This document shows positions 33,650 through 41,962 of a stretch of DNA of 64,000 bases, one piece after another (position 1 is the first letter of the stretch; each line of letters starts with the position of its first letter). The DNA is taken from assembly GCF_049310025.1 (NCBI RefSeq), contig NZ_JBJYKD010000009.1:1-64000 (forward strand), in the 5' to 3' direction. Position numbers and translations under genes: made by a program. The stretch is from JBJYKD01 sp049310025. GTDB lineage: Bacteria > Bacillota > Thermosediminibacteria > Thermosediminibacterales > Tepidanaerobacteraceae. The notes below the pieces were generated by a model. It ran no database searches. It had not been told where the DNA came from and saw only the letters and a list, made by a program, of their open reading frames with translations.

Positions 33650-34708
33650 TTATTTGTGTTGCAAATTTTCCAGGGTCGGCATCAATAGCAATTTAACCAG
33701 AGCCGCGGCAGGCACGGCAAACACCAGACCCCATATACCGAAAAACGTCCCCCCCACCAGCAGAGAAAAAATTACAGTAATTGGATGAAGCCCCACGTGT
33801 TCTCCAACTATATGGGGTGAAATTATTCCGCTTTCTATCTGTTGAATTATTATGATGGAAAATATAACCCATGGTATTTTTTCCGGGTATCGAAGAAGGG
33901 CAATTGCAACGGCCGGCAGCGCTCCGATAAAGGGGCCAAAATAGGGAATTATATTGGTGATTCCGGCCAGAACCCCTATTAATAAAGCAAAATCCACCCT
34001 TAGTATATACAGCGCCGCTGCTGTCAACATGCCTATGATGAAACTAACTATCAACTGGCTTCTTATGTAGCGCCCCATGGCGGTATCTATACTTTTCAAC
34101 CAGTGCAAAATTCGTTCTCTATGAGAGGCGGGCAGGTACATAGCAATGCTTTTTTTAATATCATCGAGATCTTTTAAAATGTAAAAACCCAGGATGGGAC
34201 CGAGGATAAAACTGAACAAGCCGGAAAACCATCCCATTATTATGTTCATTATATTTTGTAAAGTGTTCAGTAGAATTTTCTCTATCCGGTTTATATTTCT
34301 ATCGATTATATCCTGCACCCCGGTGGGCAGTGTATTTCTATAATTTTTTTTTAACTCATTTACAAAGTGTTGGGCCTCTTTAGTATAGAAAGGAATTGTT
34401 TCGATAAGTTTGTTGAGTTCAAGCAGCAAAACCGGGATTATATATATTAGGGCAACAATAATCGATCCTATCAATATAAAGTATATAAGGCTTACGGCCG
34501 CCGCTCTTTTTATTCCTCTACTTATTAAAAATACAACGATGGGATTCAATATATATGCTATCAATATCGCCAGAACAAATGGGAAAAGTATGGCGGCTAT
34601 TTTCTTTCTCTCGACAATCATAATTATAAGAACTGACAGGACAGTTCCAAACAAAAAAAGCCGGTTTAAAAAACTCCGGTTTAAGAAAGGCTTGAAGATG
34701 TGTATCAC
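33650..34708 (-). CDS. AI-2E/PerM-family permease
   Basis: Integral membrane protein of 352 aa with about eight helices and the family's central loop (residues about 100-160). NIIPYFGPFIGALPA and GIWGLVFAVPAAALVKLL are typical late motifs. Some relatives export AI-2 or exchange Na+/H+; the substrate here cannot be told. It starts 3 nt after the zinc-ribbon gene, so the two are co-transcribed. No clear terminator follows before the rpsB promoter. Confidence 0.85.
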   Translation of the reverse strand: MIHIFKPFLNRSFLNRLFLFGTVLSVLIIMIVERKKIAAILFPFVLAILIAYILNPIVVFLISRGIKRAAAVSLIYFILIGSIIVALIYIIPVLLLELNKLIETIPFYTKEAQHFVNELKKNYRNTLPTGVQDIIDRNINRIEKILLNTLQNIMNIIMGWFSGLFSFILGPILGFYILKDLDDIKKSIAMYLPASHRERILHWLKSIDTAMGRYIRSQLIVSFIIGMLTAAALYILRVDFALLIGVLAGITNIIPYFGPFIGALPAVAIALLRYPEKIPWVIFSIIIIQQIESGIISPHIVGEHVGLHPITVIFSLLVGGTFFGIWGLVFAVPAAALVKLLLMPTLENLQHK

Positions 34709-34711
34709 CTC

Positions 34712-34909
34712 TCATTTATTTTTTTCCGTGACCACCCCTGCATTGCCATCTCTTAAACCATAAGGAATCAAGCTTCCATCATCTCCAACCTCATACACCG
34801 CAATACCATTTTTTTGCACAGAGAATTCCACATAGCAATCCCGGCAATAAAATTGGTGATTGCCCACTTTACCTATGGAATTCCCCCCGCACAAAGGGCA
34901 GGATGTCAA
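34712..34909 (-). CDS. Small zinc-ribbon protein
   Basis: Protein of 65 aa with two Cys pairs, CPLC (about 4-7) and CRDC (about 22-25), spaced as in a small zinc ribbon, followed by YVEFSVQKNGIAVYEV. The start is TTG at 34909 with AGAGGTG upstream. Function unknown; such ribbons often bind nucleic acid or proteins. It begins a two-gene unit with the AI-2E-family permease, after the mnmA terminator. The short length and TTG start make the call less sure than for its neighbours. Confidence 0.7.
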   Translation of the reverse strand: MTSCPLCGGNSIGKVGNHQFYCRDCYVEFSVQKNGIAVYEVGDDGSLIPYGLRDGNAGVVTEKNK

Positions 34910-34960
34910 AACCCTTCACCTCTTTTATAAAATTAAAAAACTTTATTTGGTATTATTACC

Positions 34961-34998
34961 AAAAAAATAAAAAAAATACACCCCATGGGTGTATTTTT
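34961..34998 (-). terminator. Rho-independent terminator of the isc-mnmA operon
   Basis: Perfect 12-bp stem (34987-34998 with 34972-34983) with a 3-nt loop, followed on the minus strand by a long T-rich run. It overlaps the mnmA stop codon. Confidence 0.9.
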
Positions 34999-36088
34999 AA
35001 TCTAAATCAGACCTTTCTTTAATAATTCCACCGCCCACAACCAGGTCGCCGCTGTAAAAAACCACCGACTGTCCGGGGGTTACGGCTTTTTGAGGCTCTT
35101 CAAACACCACTTTGACGAGATCGCCTACGGGATAAATTTCGGCGGGTTTTTCTTGAAAATTGTACCGGATTTTTGCACTCACCTTCATCTTTCCGGCAAG
35201 ACCGTCAATGGCCACCCAGTTCAGCTGATGTGCTATAAATTCTTTTACATATAGGTCTTCTTCGTCTCCCAGCATCACGGTGTTTCTTTCAGCGTCTATT
35301 TTTATGACATAAAGGGGTTTTCCGGCCGATATTCCAAGACCTCGTCTCTGCCCGATGGTGTAAAAGGGTATTCCCTTATGCTCTCCAATTACCTTTCCCT
35401 TTTTGTCTATAAAAGGCCCTGGTTTAATTTTTTCCGGGACGCGCTCTCTTAAAAAATCATGGTAATTCGTGTCTATAAAACATATTTCCTGGCTGTCGGG
35501 TTTTTTGGCCACAGCAAGACCGGCCTCTTCAGCTATACGCCGGATCTCCCGTTTTGTAAATTCACCAAGAGGCAAAAGAAGGTGTTCCAGTTGAAACTGG
35601 GTCAGATTGTAAAGGGCGTAGGACTGGTCTTTAGCCCGATCGACAGATTTTTTCAAAAAATAACGGCCTGTTGACGCGTCGTACCCAACTTTGGCGTAAT
35701 GCCCCGTGGCAAGAAAATAGGCATCGATTTCCAGAGCTTTTTTTAATAATGCCTCGAACTTCAAATGCCTGTTGCACGCAATGCACGGGTTTGGGGTTCT
35801 GCCAGAAAGATATTCACGAATAAAATATTTAATAACTTTTTCGTCAAAACAATCTTTTAAATTGATTACGTAATAGGGTATATCTATTTTATCGGCCACG
35901 CGCCGGGCGTCGTAGACGGCACCGATAGAACAGCAGCCGCCCTCTCTCAGCTTTGTTTCTTCAGGGGCGTCCTGCCATATCTGCATGGTCATCCCGATTA
36001 CCTCATAACCACGTTTTTTCAGCAAATAAGCACATACGGAACTGTCTACTCCCCCGCTCATGGCCACGACGACTTTATTTTTATTCAC
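34997..36088 (-). CDS. mnmA: tRNA-specific 2-thiouridylase MnmA
   Basis: Uses ATP and persulfide sulfur to make 2-thiouridine at the wobble position of Lys, Glu and Gln tRNAs. The P-loop SGGVDSS is at 11-17; the catalytic cysteines are Cys102 (NPCIACN) and Cys203 (EICFIDTNYH). The 363 aa length is standard. Its place right after iscS and iscU (3 nt after the latter) fits sulfur supply from IscS. Confidence 0.97.
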   Translation of the reverse strand: MNKNKVVVAMSGGVDSSVCAYLLKKRGYEVIGMTMQIWQDAPEETKLREGGCCSIGAVYDARRVADKIDIPYYVINLKDCFDEKVIKYFIREYLSGRTPNPCIACNRHLKFEALLKKALEIDAYFLATGHYAKVGYDASTGRYFLKKSVDRAKDQSYALYNLTQFQLEHLLLPLGEFTKREIRRIAEEAGLAVAKKPDSQEICFIDTNYHDFLRERVPEKIKPGPFIDKKGKVIGEHKGIPFYTIGQRRGLGISAGKPLYVIKIDAERNTVMLGDEEDLYVKEFIAHQLNWVAIDGLAGKMKVSAKIRYNFQEKPAEIYPVGDLVKVVFEEPQKAVTPGQSVVFYSGDLVVGGGIIKERSDLD

Positions 36089-36091
36089 TTG

Positions 36092-36469
36092 TTATCCCTG
36101 CTTATTCAACTTTTTCTTATAATCTTCTATGGCCGCGTGCAATGCGTCCGCCGCAAGGTTTGAGCAGTGCATCTTGATGGGTGGAAGCCCCCCCAGTGCT
36201 TCGGCCACCGCCCTGTTGGTGATTGTTTCCGCTTCATCAATAGGCTTTCCCTTGACCATCTCAGTTACCATGCTGCTGGTGGCAATGGCCGCACCACAGC
36301 CAAAGGTTTTAAACTTTATATCTTCAATGACGTTATCCTTTACTTTAATAAAAATCTTCATTATATCCCCACATACGGGGTTTCCAACCTGGCCTACTCC
36401 ATCGGCGTCAGGTATTTCTCCCACATTACGGGGGTTCGAAAAATGATCCATGACCTTCTCGTTATACAT
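36092..36469 (-). CDS. iscU: Fe-S cluster assembly scaffold IscU/NifU-like
   Basis: Scaffold on which [2Fe-2S] clusters are built with sulfur from IscS. The 125 aa protein has cluster ligands Cys33 and Asp35 in PVCGD, Cys58 in FGCGA, and Cys102 in KMHCSNLA. It is the single-domain NifU-N/IscU form common in Clostridia. It overlaps the iscS stop by 8 nt, so the pair is translationally coupled. Confidence 0.95.
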   Translation of the reverse strand: MYNEKVMDHFSNPRNVGEIPDADGVGQVGNPVCGDIMKIFIKVKDNVIEDIKFKTFGCGAAIATSSMVTEMVKGKPIDEAETITNRAVAEALGGLPPIKMHCSNLAADALHAAIEDYKKKLNKQG

Positions 36470-37652
36470 TTTTTAACGTCTCCTTTCCCTCGGCAAAAAG
36501 CGGTGACATTTTCCGCAGTTTGTTTACTATCTCAGGCAGCACTTCCAGCACGTAATCCACATCCTCCTCGGTGTTTTCTCTTCCAATGGTTAATCTGAGG
36601 GAACCGTGGGCTATTTCATGGGGAAGCCCTATGGCGAGCAAGACATGGGAAGGTTCAAGAGAACCCGACGTACATGCAGAACCGCTGGAGGCGCATATAC
36701 CTTTCATGTCAAGGTTTAAAAGCAGTGATTCTCCTTCGATATACTCGAAACATACGTTTACATTATGAGGCAGGCGTCTGGTGGGATGACCGTTCAGCCT
36801 GACATGAGGGATATTTTCCATTATGCCCTTTATTAATTTATCTCTAAGGTATGTGAGTTTTTCGTACTGTTCTTCCATTTCCTTACCTATAAGTTCGGCG
36901 GCTTTTCCAAAACCCACTATGCCCGGGATATTTTCCGTACCCGCTCTCCTCTGGCTTTCCTGGCCTCCTCCGGTGATGAAAGGCTTTATCCTGGTCCCCT
37001 TCCTTATATATAAAGCTCCCACGCCCTTGGGGCCGTAAATTTTATGGGCAGAGATGCTGAGGAGGTCTACTCCCAATTTATTTACATCAACCGGTATTTT
37101 ACCGACGGTTTGAACGGCATCGGTGTGAAAATAAATCTTTTTATCCAGTTTTTTTAAAGCATTTCCTATTTCCTCGATGGGTTCGATGGTACCGATTTCG
37201 TTGTTGGCGTGCATTATTGAAACGAGAATTGTATCGTCGGTAAGCGCGTCCATTACATGCTGCGGATTTACCAGACCGTACCGGTCAACCGGTAAGTAGG
37301 TGACCTTGAATCCCTCTTTTTCAAGATCCTGGCAGGTATGGAGCACCGCATGATGTTCTATGGAAGATGTTATTATATGATTTCCCTTATCCCTGTTTGC
37401 GTAAGCTATGCCTCTTAAAGCCCAGTTATCCGATTCGGTTCCCCCGGCTGTGAAAAAAATTTCTCTCGGATCCGCACCAATCAGTCCGGCTACCTTCTCC
37501 CTGCTGTCTTCCAGTGCAGCCTTCGCTTCGCGCCCGTAAGAATAGATAGTGGACGCGTTCCCGAACTTTTCGGTCAGGTAAGGTATCATTTCGTCCACAA
37601 CTTCTTTTCTCACAGGTGTGGTTCCCGCATGATCCATATATATTCTCTTCAT
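36462..37652 (-). CDS. iscS: Cysteine desulfurase IscS/NifS
   Basis: PLP enzyme that turns cysteine into alanine and an enzyme-bound persulfide. The PLP lysine is Lys204 in SAHKIYGPKG; the persulfide cysteine is Cys327 in SSGSACTSGS. The long active-site loop with SACTSG is that of group I (IscS/NifS) enzymes. It is 396 aa. Located between iscR and iscU in the operon; ATG 37652 follows AAAGGAG. Confidence 0.97.
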   Translation of the reverse strand: MKRIYMDHAGTTPVRKEVVDEMIPYLTEKFGNASTIYSYGREAKAALEDSREKVAGLIGADPREIFFTAGGTESDNWALRGIAYANRDKGNHIITSSIEHHAVLHTCQDLEKEGFKVTYLPVDRYGLVNPQHVMDALTDDTILVSIMHANNEIGTIEPIEEIGNALKKLDKKIYFHTDAVQTVGKIPVDVNKLGVDLLSISAHKIYGPKGVGALYIRKGTRIKPFITGGGQESQRRAGTENIPGIVGFGKAAELIGKEMEEQYEKLTYLRDKLIKGIMENIPHVRLNGHPTRRLPHNVNVCFEYIEGESLLLNLDMKGICASSGSACTSGSLEPSHVLLAIGLPHEIAHGSLRLTIGRENTEEDVDYVLEVLPEIVNKLRKMSPLFAEGKETLKNV

Positions 37653-37677
37653 AATAATGTTCAGCTCCTTTTATTGT

Positions 37678-38130
37678 TTAAATATAATACATATAACCTT
37701 GTGAGCGAGCCTTGCGTTTTTCGGCTTCGTCACACATGTCCTTTAGAGTTATGGAGTCCATGGTAGCAATCATGCTGTCTCTTATTTTCTCCCACACTAC
37801 GCGGGTTATGCAGTCGTCGGCTTTTGAGCATTCTACGGCATCCTGCTCCAGCACGCAGTCAACCAAACCGATGGGGCCTTCCAGGACTCTCAAGACATCG
37901 CCAACGGTTATTTCCGATGGCTTGCGCGCTAAAACATAACCGCCCTGAGCGCCTCTGACGCTTTTTACCAGACCCGCCTTTCTCAAGTTTGAAAAAAGCT
38001 GTTCAAGATAATGTTCCGAAATTTCCTGCCTTTCCGCTATGCTCTTTAAAGGTATGGGGCCCTTACCATAGTTTAGTGCCAGATCAAACATTGCTTTCAA
38101 GCCGTATCGGCCTTTGGTTGACAGTTTCAC
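37678..38130 (-). CDS. iscR: Rrf2-family regulator, IscR-like
   Basis: Winged-helix regulator of 150 aa. The DNA-binding part is residues 1-75 (KLSTKGRYGLKAMFDLAL; VKSVRGAQGGYVL). Three cysteines, Cys92, Cys101 and Cys107, are in the place where IscR binds a [2Fe-2S] cluster, which argues for IscR rather than the cysteine-responsive CymR. Start is GTG at 38130 behind AGGAG. First gene of the iscR-iscS-iscU-mnmA operon, with a palindromic operator at the promoter consistent with autoregulation. Confidence 0.93.
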   Translation of the reverse strand: MKLSTKGRYGLKAMFDLALNYGKGPIPLKSIAERQEISEHYLEQLFSNLRKAGLVKSVRGAQGGYVLARKPSEITVGDVLRVLEGPIGLVDCVLEQDAVECSKADDCITRVVWEKIRDSMIATMDSITLKDMCDEAEKRKARSQGYMYYI

Positions 38131-38144
38131 GGCATTTCTCTCCT

Positions 38145-38169
38145 AATTCCTATCGTTTTAGTTGGTATT
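38145..38169 (-). promoter_or_regulatory. Putative Rrf2/IscR operator
   Basis: Imperfect inverted repeat with half-sites AATACC and GGAATT on the minus strand, centred just after the predicted transcription start of iscR. AATNCC...GGNATT half-sites are known for Rrf2 regulators of Firmicutes. The position would block initiation. Confidence 0.5.
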
Positions 38170-38177
38170 CTGTTAAT

Positions 38178-38206
38178 AATATACTTTATCGCACATCAAA
38201 TGTCAA
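38178..38206 (-). promoter_or_regulatory. Promoter for iscR-iscS-iscU-mnmA
   Basis: Perfect TTGACA (38201-38206) and TATATT (38178-38183) with a 17-nt spacer on the minus strand. It is the closest to consensus in the window together with that of proS. Confidence 0.85.
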
Positions 38207-38212
38207 GTGCCA

Positions 38213-38247
38213 CAAAAAAAATGGTCTTAACGAAACGTTAAAACCAT
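38213..38247 (-). terminator. Rho-independent terminator of the flagellar/chemotaxis operon
   Basis: A 12-bp stem including one G-T pair (38236-38247 with 38221-38232), a 3-nt loop, then eight T on the minus strand. It closes the roughly 25-kb fla/che gene run. Confidence 0.9.
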
Positions 38248-38534
38248 CATACTTTTATGTCAATATGCCCCGTCGCTTCTGAACGGCGCTGTTTGTCCTT
38301 CTTTTTCTTTTCCTGCTGTCTTCTTTCGGATAAATCTTTGGGGGGAAGGGTTTCTATCTTTTCCGATTTTTCCCTCTCGTAAACCCTTTGCTTCGCTGAT
38401 TGAAGCTGCCGCTGAAACTGAGCGGAGAGCAGACTCTGCTGGGCTTCGCCGCTCTCTTTTAATACCTGCTGCATTTTTGAAGCCTCGGTGGTTTTGGGGA
38501 TGACTATTTGAATGTCTATCGGTTTTACAGACAT
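38247..38534 (-). CDS. Conserved small coiled-coil protein at the end of the fla/che operon
   Basis: Protein of 95 aa, function unknown. The N-terminus MSVKPIDIQIVIPKTTEASK is hydrophobic-beta in character; residues 25-90 are strongly charged and helical (QQSLLSAQFQRQLQSAKQRV, then RRQQEKKKKDKQRR), likely a coiled coil or RNA-binding tail. ATG at 38534 with AGGTG upstream is preferred over GTG 38543. It follows the FapA gene by 9 nt and is the last gene before the terminator. I recall similar small genes near fapA in other Clostridia, but cannot confirm it. Confidence 0.7.
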   Translation of the reverse strand: MSVKPIDIQIVIPKTTEASKMQQVLKESGEAQQSLLSAQFQRQLQSAKQRVYEREKSEKIETLPPKDLSERRQQEKKKKDKQRRSEATGHIDIKV

Positions 38535-38543
38535 AAAGAACAC

Positions 38544-40067
38544 CTAGCCTTCATACGTGCCGAATTTAATCTGGCCCTGGTAATTATAAAAAGTAACGTG
38601 TTCTATTTTATCCCTCAGTCTCAAACTGGCGTTGTTTATAATTATGTTTACGCCGGCATAAGCCACATCCGAAGCCGATACCCGGGCTCTTTCCGAATGA
38701 GTGAGTAAAGCCTGCAATTTTTCTTTTTGCTGTACAAGTTCCTGCTGCTGTTGTTGCAAGGCTTCCCTGGTCTGCTCTAATTTTGCCAGCATCAGTTTCT
38801 TATCAGGCGGTAATAAGTTTTTATCTTTATATTTTTCTAAAACCTGCGTCATCTGAATTATTTTCTGCAGGTTATTTTCTGTAGAAAGCAATTTATCATT
38901 TACATCCAGCATGTTTTTCTTATATTTGGGATTTATACCCACTTCTACTTCCGTATAGGTTGACATGTGTGAACCTATAATCTTCGCCGTAAGTTCCTCA
39001 CCTGCTTTTGAAACGCCGCCAACGAGCAAGCCTTTTCTGCCGTCTATCTTAATTTTTTTACCTGCGGAGATGTTGCTATGCATTACGGCTTCTGAAACAA
39101 ATATGTTTTGCTCCGCTTCAACGGTGCTGTTTTCTATGTATTTCGCAAAAACGTCCATGTTGGACTTTAATAACCCTTTACCTCTTCCCTGAATACCCCC
39201 TTTTAATATTATGTCTCCTCCTGCCTCTATTTCCGCGGCTTCAACCGTCCCGTCAACTTCTACATTACCTTCGGCCTTGATTTTAAAACCGCTTTTTACA
39301 TTGCCTTTCACCCGGACGCTGCCCAAAAAGTTTATATTGCCTGTGGCGGGACCTACATCTCCTTTGATCTCCAGTATGGGCAGTACGCTGACCCTGTCCT
39401 CGCTTATGACCGGCTGGCCGGCTATGCTGGAAAAAAGCTTAGATCCATCTTCGGATACGTACACATTCTTTCCCGTTCTAAATTTTACTTCTCTTCCGTC
39501 TTTTGCGGGGATTATTTTTCCTGTAACGGTTTTGCCGGAAATTCCTTTGGTGGGGGGTATGATTTCCGCAAGCAGTTGCCCTTCGGTAACATTTGTTACA
39601 AGATCCAGATTGTAAAAATCAACCCTTCCATTTTCGGATACCCTGGGTTTTAGATCCTTCTGGGCTTCAAAATGATATTTTATCCAGCCGTCCTGCCCCG
39701 CTACTGGATAAACGCCAGAGGCTATTTCGACCTTTGTAAAAAACACTCCTTGAGCAAGGACCTGTCTTATCTTCTCACGGTTGATACCTTCCGTAACTCC
39801 CTTTTTGGCAAGGGCATCAAGAATTTCCTCTTCTGTAATCATTTTACCGCCTTTTGGGGGAATTATATAAATTGTGGCGCTCATTTGATCTTTGGATATC
39901 TCTATCTCTAAAGTGGCGTCTTCCGGCTCATTATCCCCATTCATTTGGGTGGTTTTGCCCTCAGACCCCGGACTTTTTTTAAAGGGGTCTTGTAGTTTTT
40001 GCTTTTCGATGCTTTCTATTTTCCACTGCAAGTTTTCAGGGGTATTCTGATCGCCCAGGTCTCTCAT
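38544..40067 (-). CDS. FapA/DUF342 domain protein
   Basis: Protein of 507 aa of the FapA (DUF342) family. The middle (about 200-400) is a repetitive beta-helix-like region with glycine/valine turns, such as VRVKGNVKSGFKIKAEGNVE. Residues about 400-470 form a Gln-rich coiled coil (QQQQQELVQQKEKLQ), and the N-terminal part includes a DUF342-type domain with GVYPVAGQDGWIKYHF. In Clostridia these genes lie in flagellar operons, and in Bacillus and Vibrio relatives have been tied to envelope or signalling control. No function can be assigned. It starts 30 nt after sigD. Confidence 0.8.
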   Translation of the reverse strand: MRDLGDQNTPENLQWKIESIEKQKLQDPFKKSPGSEGKTTQMNGDNEPEDATLEIEISKDQMSATIYIIPPKGGKMITEEEILDALAKKGVTEGINREKIRQVLAQGVFFTKVEIASGVYPVAGQDGWIKYHFEAQKDLKPRVSENGRVDFYNLDLVTNVTEGQLLAEIIPPTKGISGKTVTGKIIPAKDGREVKFRTGKNVYVSEDGSKLFSSIAGQPVISEDRVSVLPILEIKGDVGPATGNINFLGSVRVKGNVKSGFKIKAEGNVEVDGTVEAAEIEAGGDIILKGGIQGRGKGLLKSNMDVFAKYIENSTVEAEQNIFVSEAVMHSNISAGKKIKIDGRKGLLVGGVSKAGEELTAKIIGSHMSTYTEVEVGINPKYKKNMLDVNDKLLSTENNLQKIIQMTQVLEKYKDKNLLPPDKKLMLAKLEQTREALQQQQQELVQQKEKLQALLTHSERARVSASDVAYAGVNIIINNASLRLRDKIEHVTFYNYQGQIKFGTYEG

Positions 40068-40097
40068 AAAAACTCACCGACTTTCCTAAAAATTGTT

Positions 40098-40838
40098 TTA
40101 TTGAAAATAAGCCCGTTTTCTACTCAGACTACCCCTTAGTCTTAAAATCGCCTTTGTATGCAATTGCGAAACCCTGCCGGCCGATAAATTTAGCACTTCG
40201 GAAATCTCTTTTAAATTCAGGCCTTCATAATAATATAAAGTTATTACCAGTTTTTCTTGAGGCGGGAGGCGATCAACGGCTTCCCCCAGCATTTTCTTTA
40301 CCTCTTCCTTTTCAACGTAAGTGTCAGGCCGCGATGAACCCTCCCGCCGGTCTTCCACCGAAATCAATTCTTCAAAGGAAAGAACCGTTGTAAAAGCCAC
40401 TTCTTTGTATATAGCTTGGAGTTCCTCAGCAGAGATGTTCAATTGCCGGCATACATCCTGGTCGGTTACCGTTCTCCCCAAATTCTGTTCCAATTCCGCG
40501 TAAGCATTTTGTAATTGTTTGGCTTTTTTTCTTACATTCTGGGGGACCCAGTCGAGTTTTCTAAGTTCATCTATAATTGAACCCTTAATCCTTGCGTAAG
40601 CATATGTTTCAAATTTTACGCCCCTGCTTGCGTCATAACGGTCGATGGCCTGCAACAAACCAAAAATTCCATAACTTATCAAATCTTCGTAGTCCAAATA
40701 CGGCGGGAGGCTAATGGATATCCGGTTTACCACGTGTTTTACGAGAGGCAGATAGCTTTCAATTAGTTCCTCCCTGGCTTTTTTATCTTTTGTATCAGAA
40801 TAATTCGACCACAGCTGCTCCGCTTTTAAAGTCTGCAT
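40098..40838 (-). CDS. sigD: RNA polymerase sigma factor for flagellar genes (SigD/FliA/WhiG)
   Basis: Sigma-28-type factor of 246 aa that directs late flagellar and chemotaxis transcription. Region 2 is seen in YEDLISYGIFGLLQAIDRYD and FETYAYARIKGSIIDELR; region 3 in LGRTVTDQDVCRQLNIS; region 4 in LPPQEKLVITLYYYEGLNLK ending in the helix-turn-helix. Late position in the fla/che operon, after cheD, as in B. subtilis. No flgM anti-sigma gene is within the window. Confidence 0.95.
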   Translation of the reverse strand: MQTLKAEQLWSNYSDTKDKKAREELIESYLPLVKHVVNRISISLPPYLDYEDLISYGIFGLLQAIDRYDASRGVKFETYAYARIKGSIIDELRKLDWVPQNVRKKAKQLQNAYAELEQNLGRTVTDQDVCRQLNISAEELQAIYKEVAFTTVLSFEELISVEDRREGSSRPDTYVEKEEVKKMLGEAVDRLPPQEKLVITLYYYEGLNLKEISEVLNLSAGRVSQLHTKAILRLRGSLSRKRAYFQ

Positions 40839-40855
40839 TGTACCACCCCGGAATC

Positions 40856-41344
40856 CTATATTACTTTTACGCCGTATCCGATAGTTTTGATGGTAAGTCT
40901 GCCGGTTTCACAATCAAATTCAATGGTTCTTCCATAATTGCCCTCCACATCTTCGCCTATAATCCTTATATTCAACTGGGCCAGCCTGTTCCTTACAGCT
41001 TCCACATTTCGCCTGCCTATCTGCATTAAGTTGTTCTCCGTTTTTATCTTGAACATCTGCGCCCCGCCCGCAATTTTGCTTACAATTTTTTTGGGGTCTG
41101 CTCCCATTTTTACCATATCGCTTATCAGAACATCTATGGCTGTATCGGCGAATTTTCCAGGATTAAAGTCTCTTTTACCGCTCAAACTACTGTCGGGCAG
41201 CATAATGTGGGCAAGACCGCCTATCTTTTTGCAAGATTCATAAAGCGCTACTCCAACGCAAGATCCCAACCCCAGCGTGACCAAAACTGCCGGCGATTTT
41301 GCGGCTTTATATTCGGCCATTCCCACTCGAACTGTTTCGTTCAA
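40856..41344 (-). CDS. cheD: Chemoreceptor glutamine deamidase CheD
   Basis: Deamidates receptor glutamines and interacts with CheC. The 162 aa protein has catalytic Cys29 in LGLGSCVGVALY and His46 in LAHIMLPDS. The start is TTG at 41344 with GGAGTGAG upstream, lying 38 nt inside cheC, so expression of the two partners is coupled. Confidence 0.94.
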   Translation of the reverse strand: MNETVRVGMAEYKAAKSPAVLVTLGLGSCVGVALYESCKKIGGLAHIMLPDSSLSGKRDFNPGKFADTAIDVLISDMVKMGADPKKIVSKIAGGAQMFKIKTENNLMQIGRRNVEAVRNRLAQLNIRIIGEDVEGNYGRTIEFDCETGRLTIKTIGYGVKVI

Positions 41345-41948
41345 TACTGCTCACTCCAATTGCTTTTAAAAGTACTTTCAGCGAATCGTCGTCTGGAATC
41401 AGGAAAAAGTGAATTTTCACTCCATCGATGCCTTCTACGAATTCCGTATCTATTAAAAATGCGGTATCCCCCATGTACCCGTAAATACTGAGCGGAAAAT
41501 TCAATATCGCTCCGGCCATGTCGAATGCGATCCCGGGTACCGAAACTTTAAGTTGAAGCCTGGTAAAATCCGATAGAGCGGAGATAAAGGAACTTGCAAC
41601 TATATTGCCCATTTCGAGCAATGCCGACTCCTGCATAGCGGAAAGCTCGTTATCGTGTTGCCCTTTTTCTTCATTTAACAGATTTTTAATTAAATTATAA
41701 GCGTCTTTTTTGGGTACTATCAACAATATATTTCCGTCTATGTCACCCCAAAACCTCATGAAAATCCCCACAACCAGGTTTTCCGGACCTCCAATGGAAT
41801 TCGAGACCTCGTCGAAGGGGAGAAGCTTTACCTGGGGTATTTTCATTTGAATCCTTTTGGTCAGCAGCAGAGAAAGAGCCGTGGCCGCATTACCCGCTCC
41901 TATATTGCCTATCTCTTTGATGGCGTCTAATTCCAAAGAGGTATACAT
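41307..41948 (-). CDS. cheC: CheY-P phosphatase CheC
   Basis: Dephosphorylates CheY-P during adaptation, stimulated by CheD. Two phosphatase helices with the E-x2-N pattern are present, in LDAIKEIGNIGAGNAATALS and LLEMGNIVASSF, so both active sites look intact. ATG at 41948, with AAGGTGGTG 7 nt upstream, gives 213 aa. It lies between cheW and cheD. FliY at 53061 contains a second copy of this phosphatase fold. Confidence 0.93.
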   Translation of the reverse strand: MYTSLELDAIKEIGNIGAGNAATALSLLLTKRIQMKIPQVKLLPFDEVSNSIGGPENLVVGIFMRFWGDIDGNILLIVPKKDAYNLIKNLLNEEKGQHDNELSAMQESALLEMGNIVASSFISALSDFTRLQLKVSVPGIAFDMAGAILNFPLSIYGYMGDTAFLIDTEFVEGIDGVKIHFFLIPDDDSLKVLLKAIGVSSIERNSSSGNGRI

Positions 41949-41962
41949 ATCGTTCACCACCT

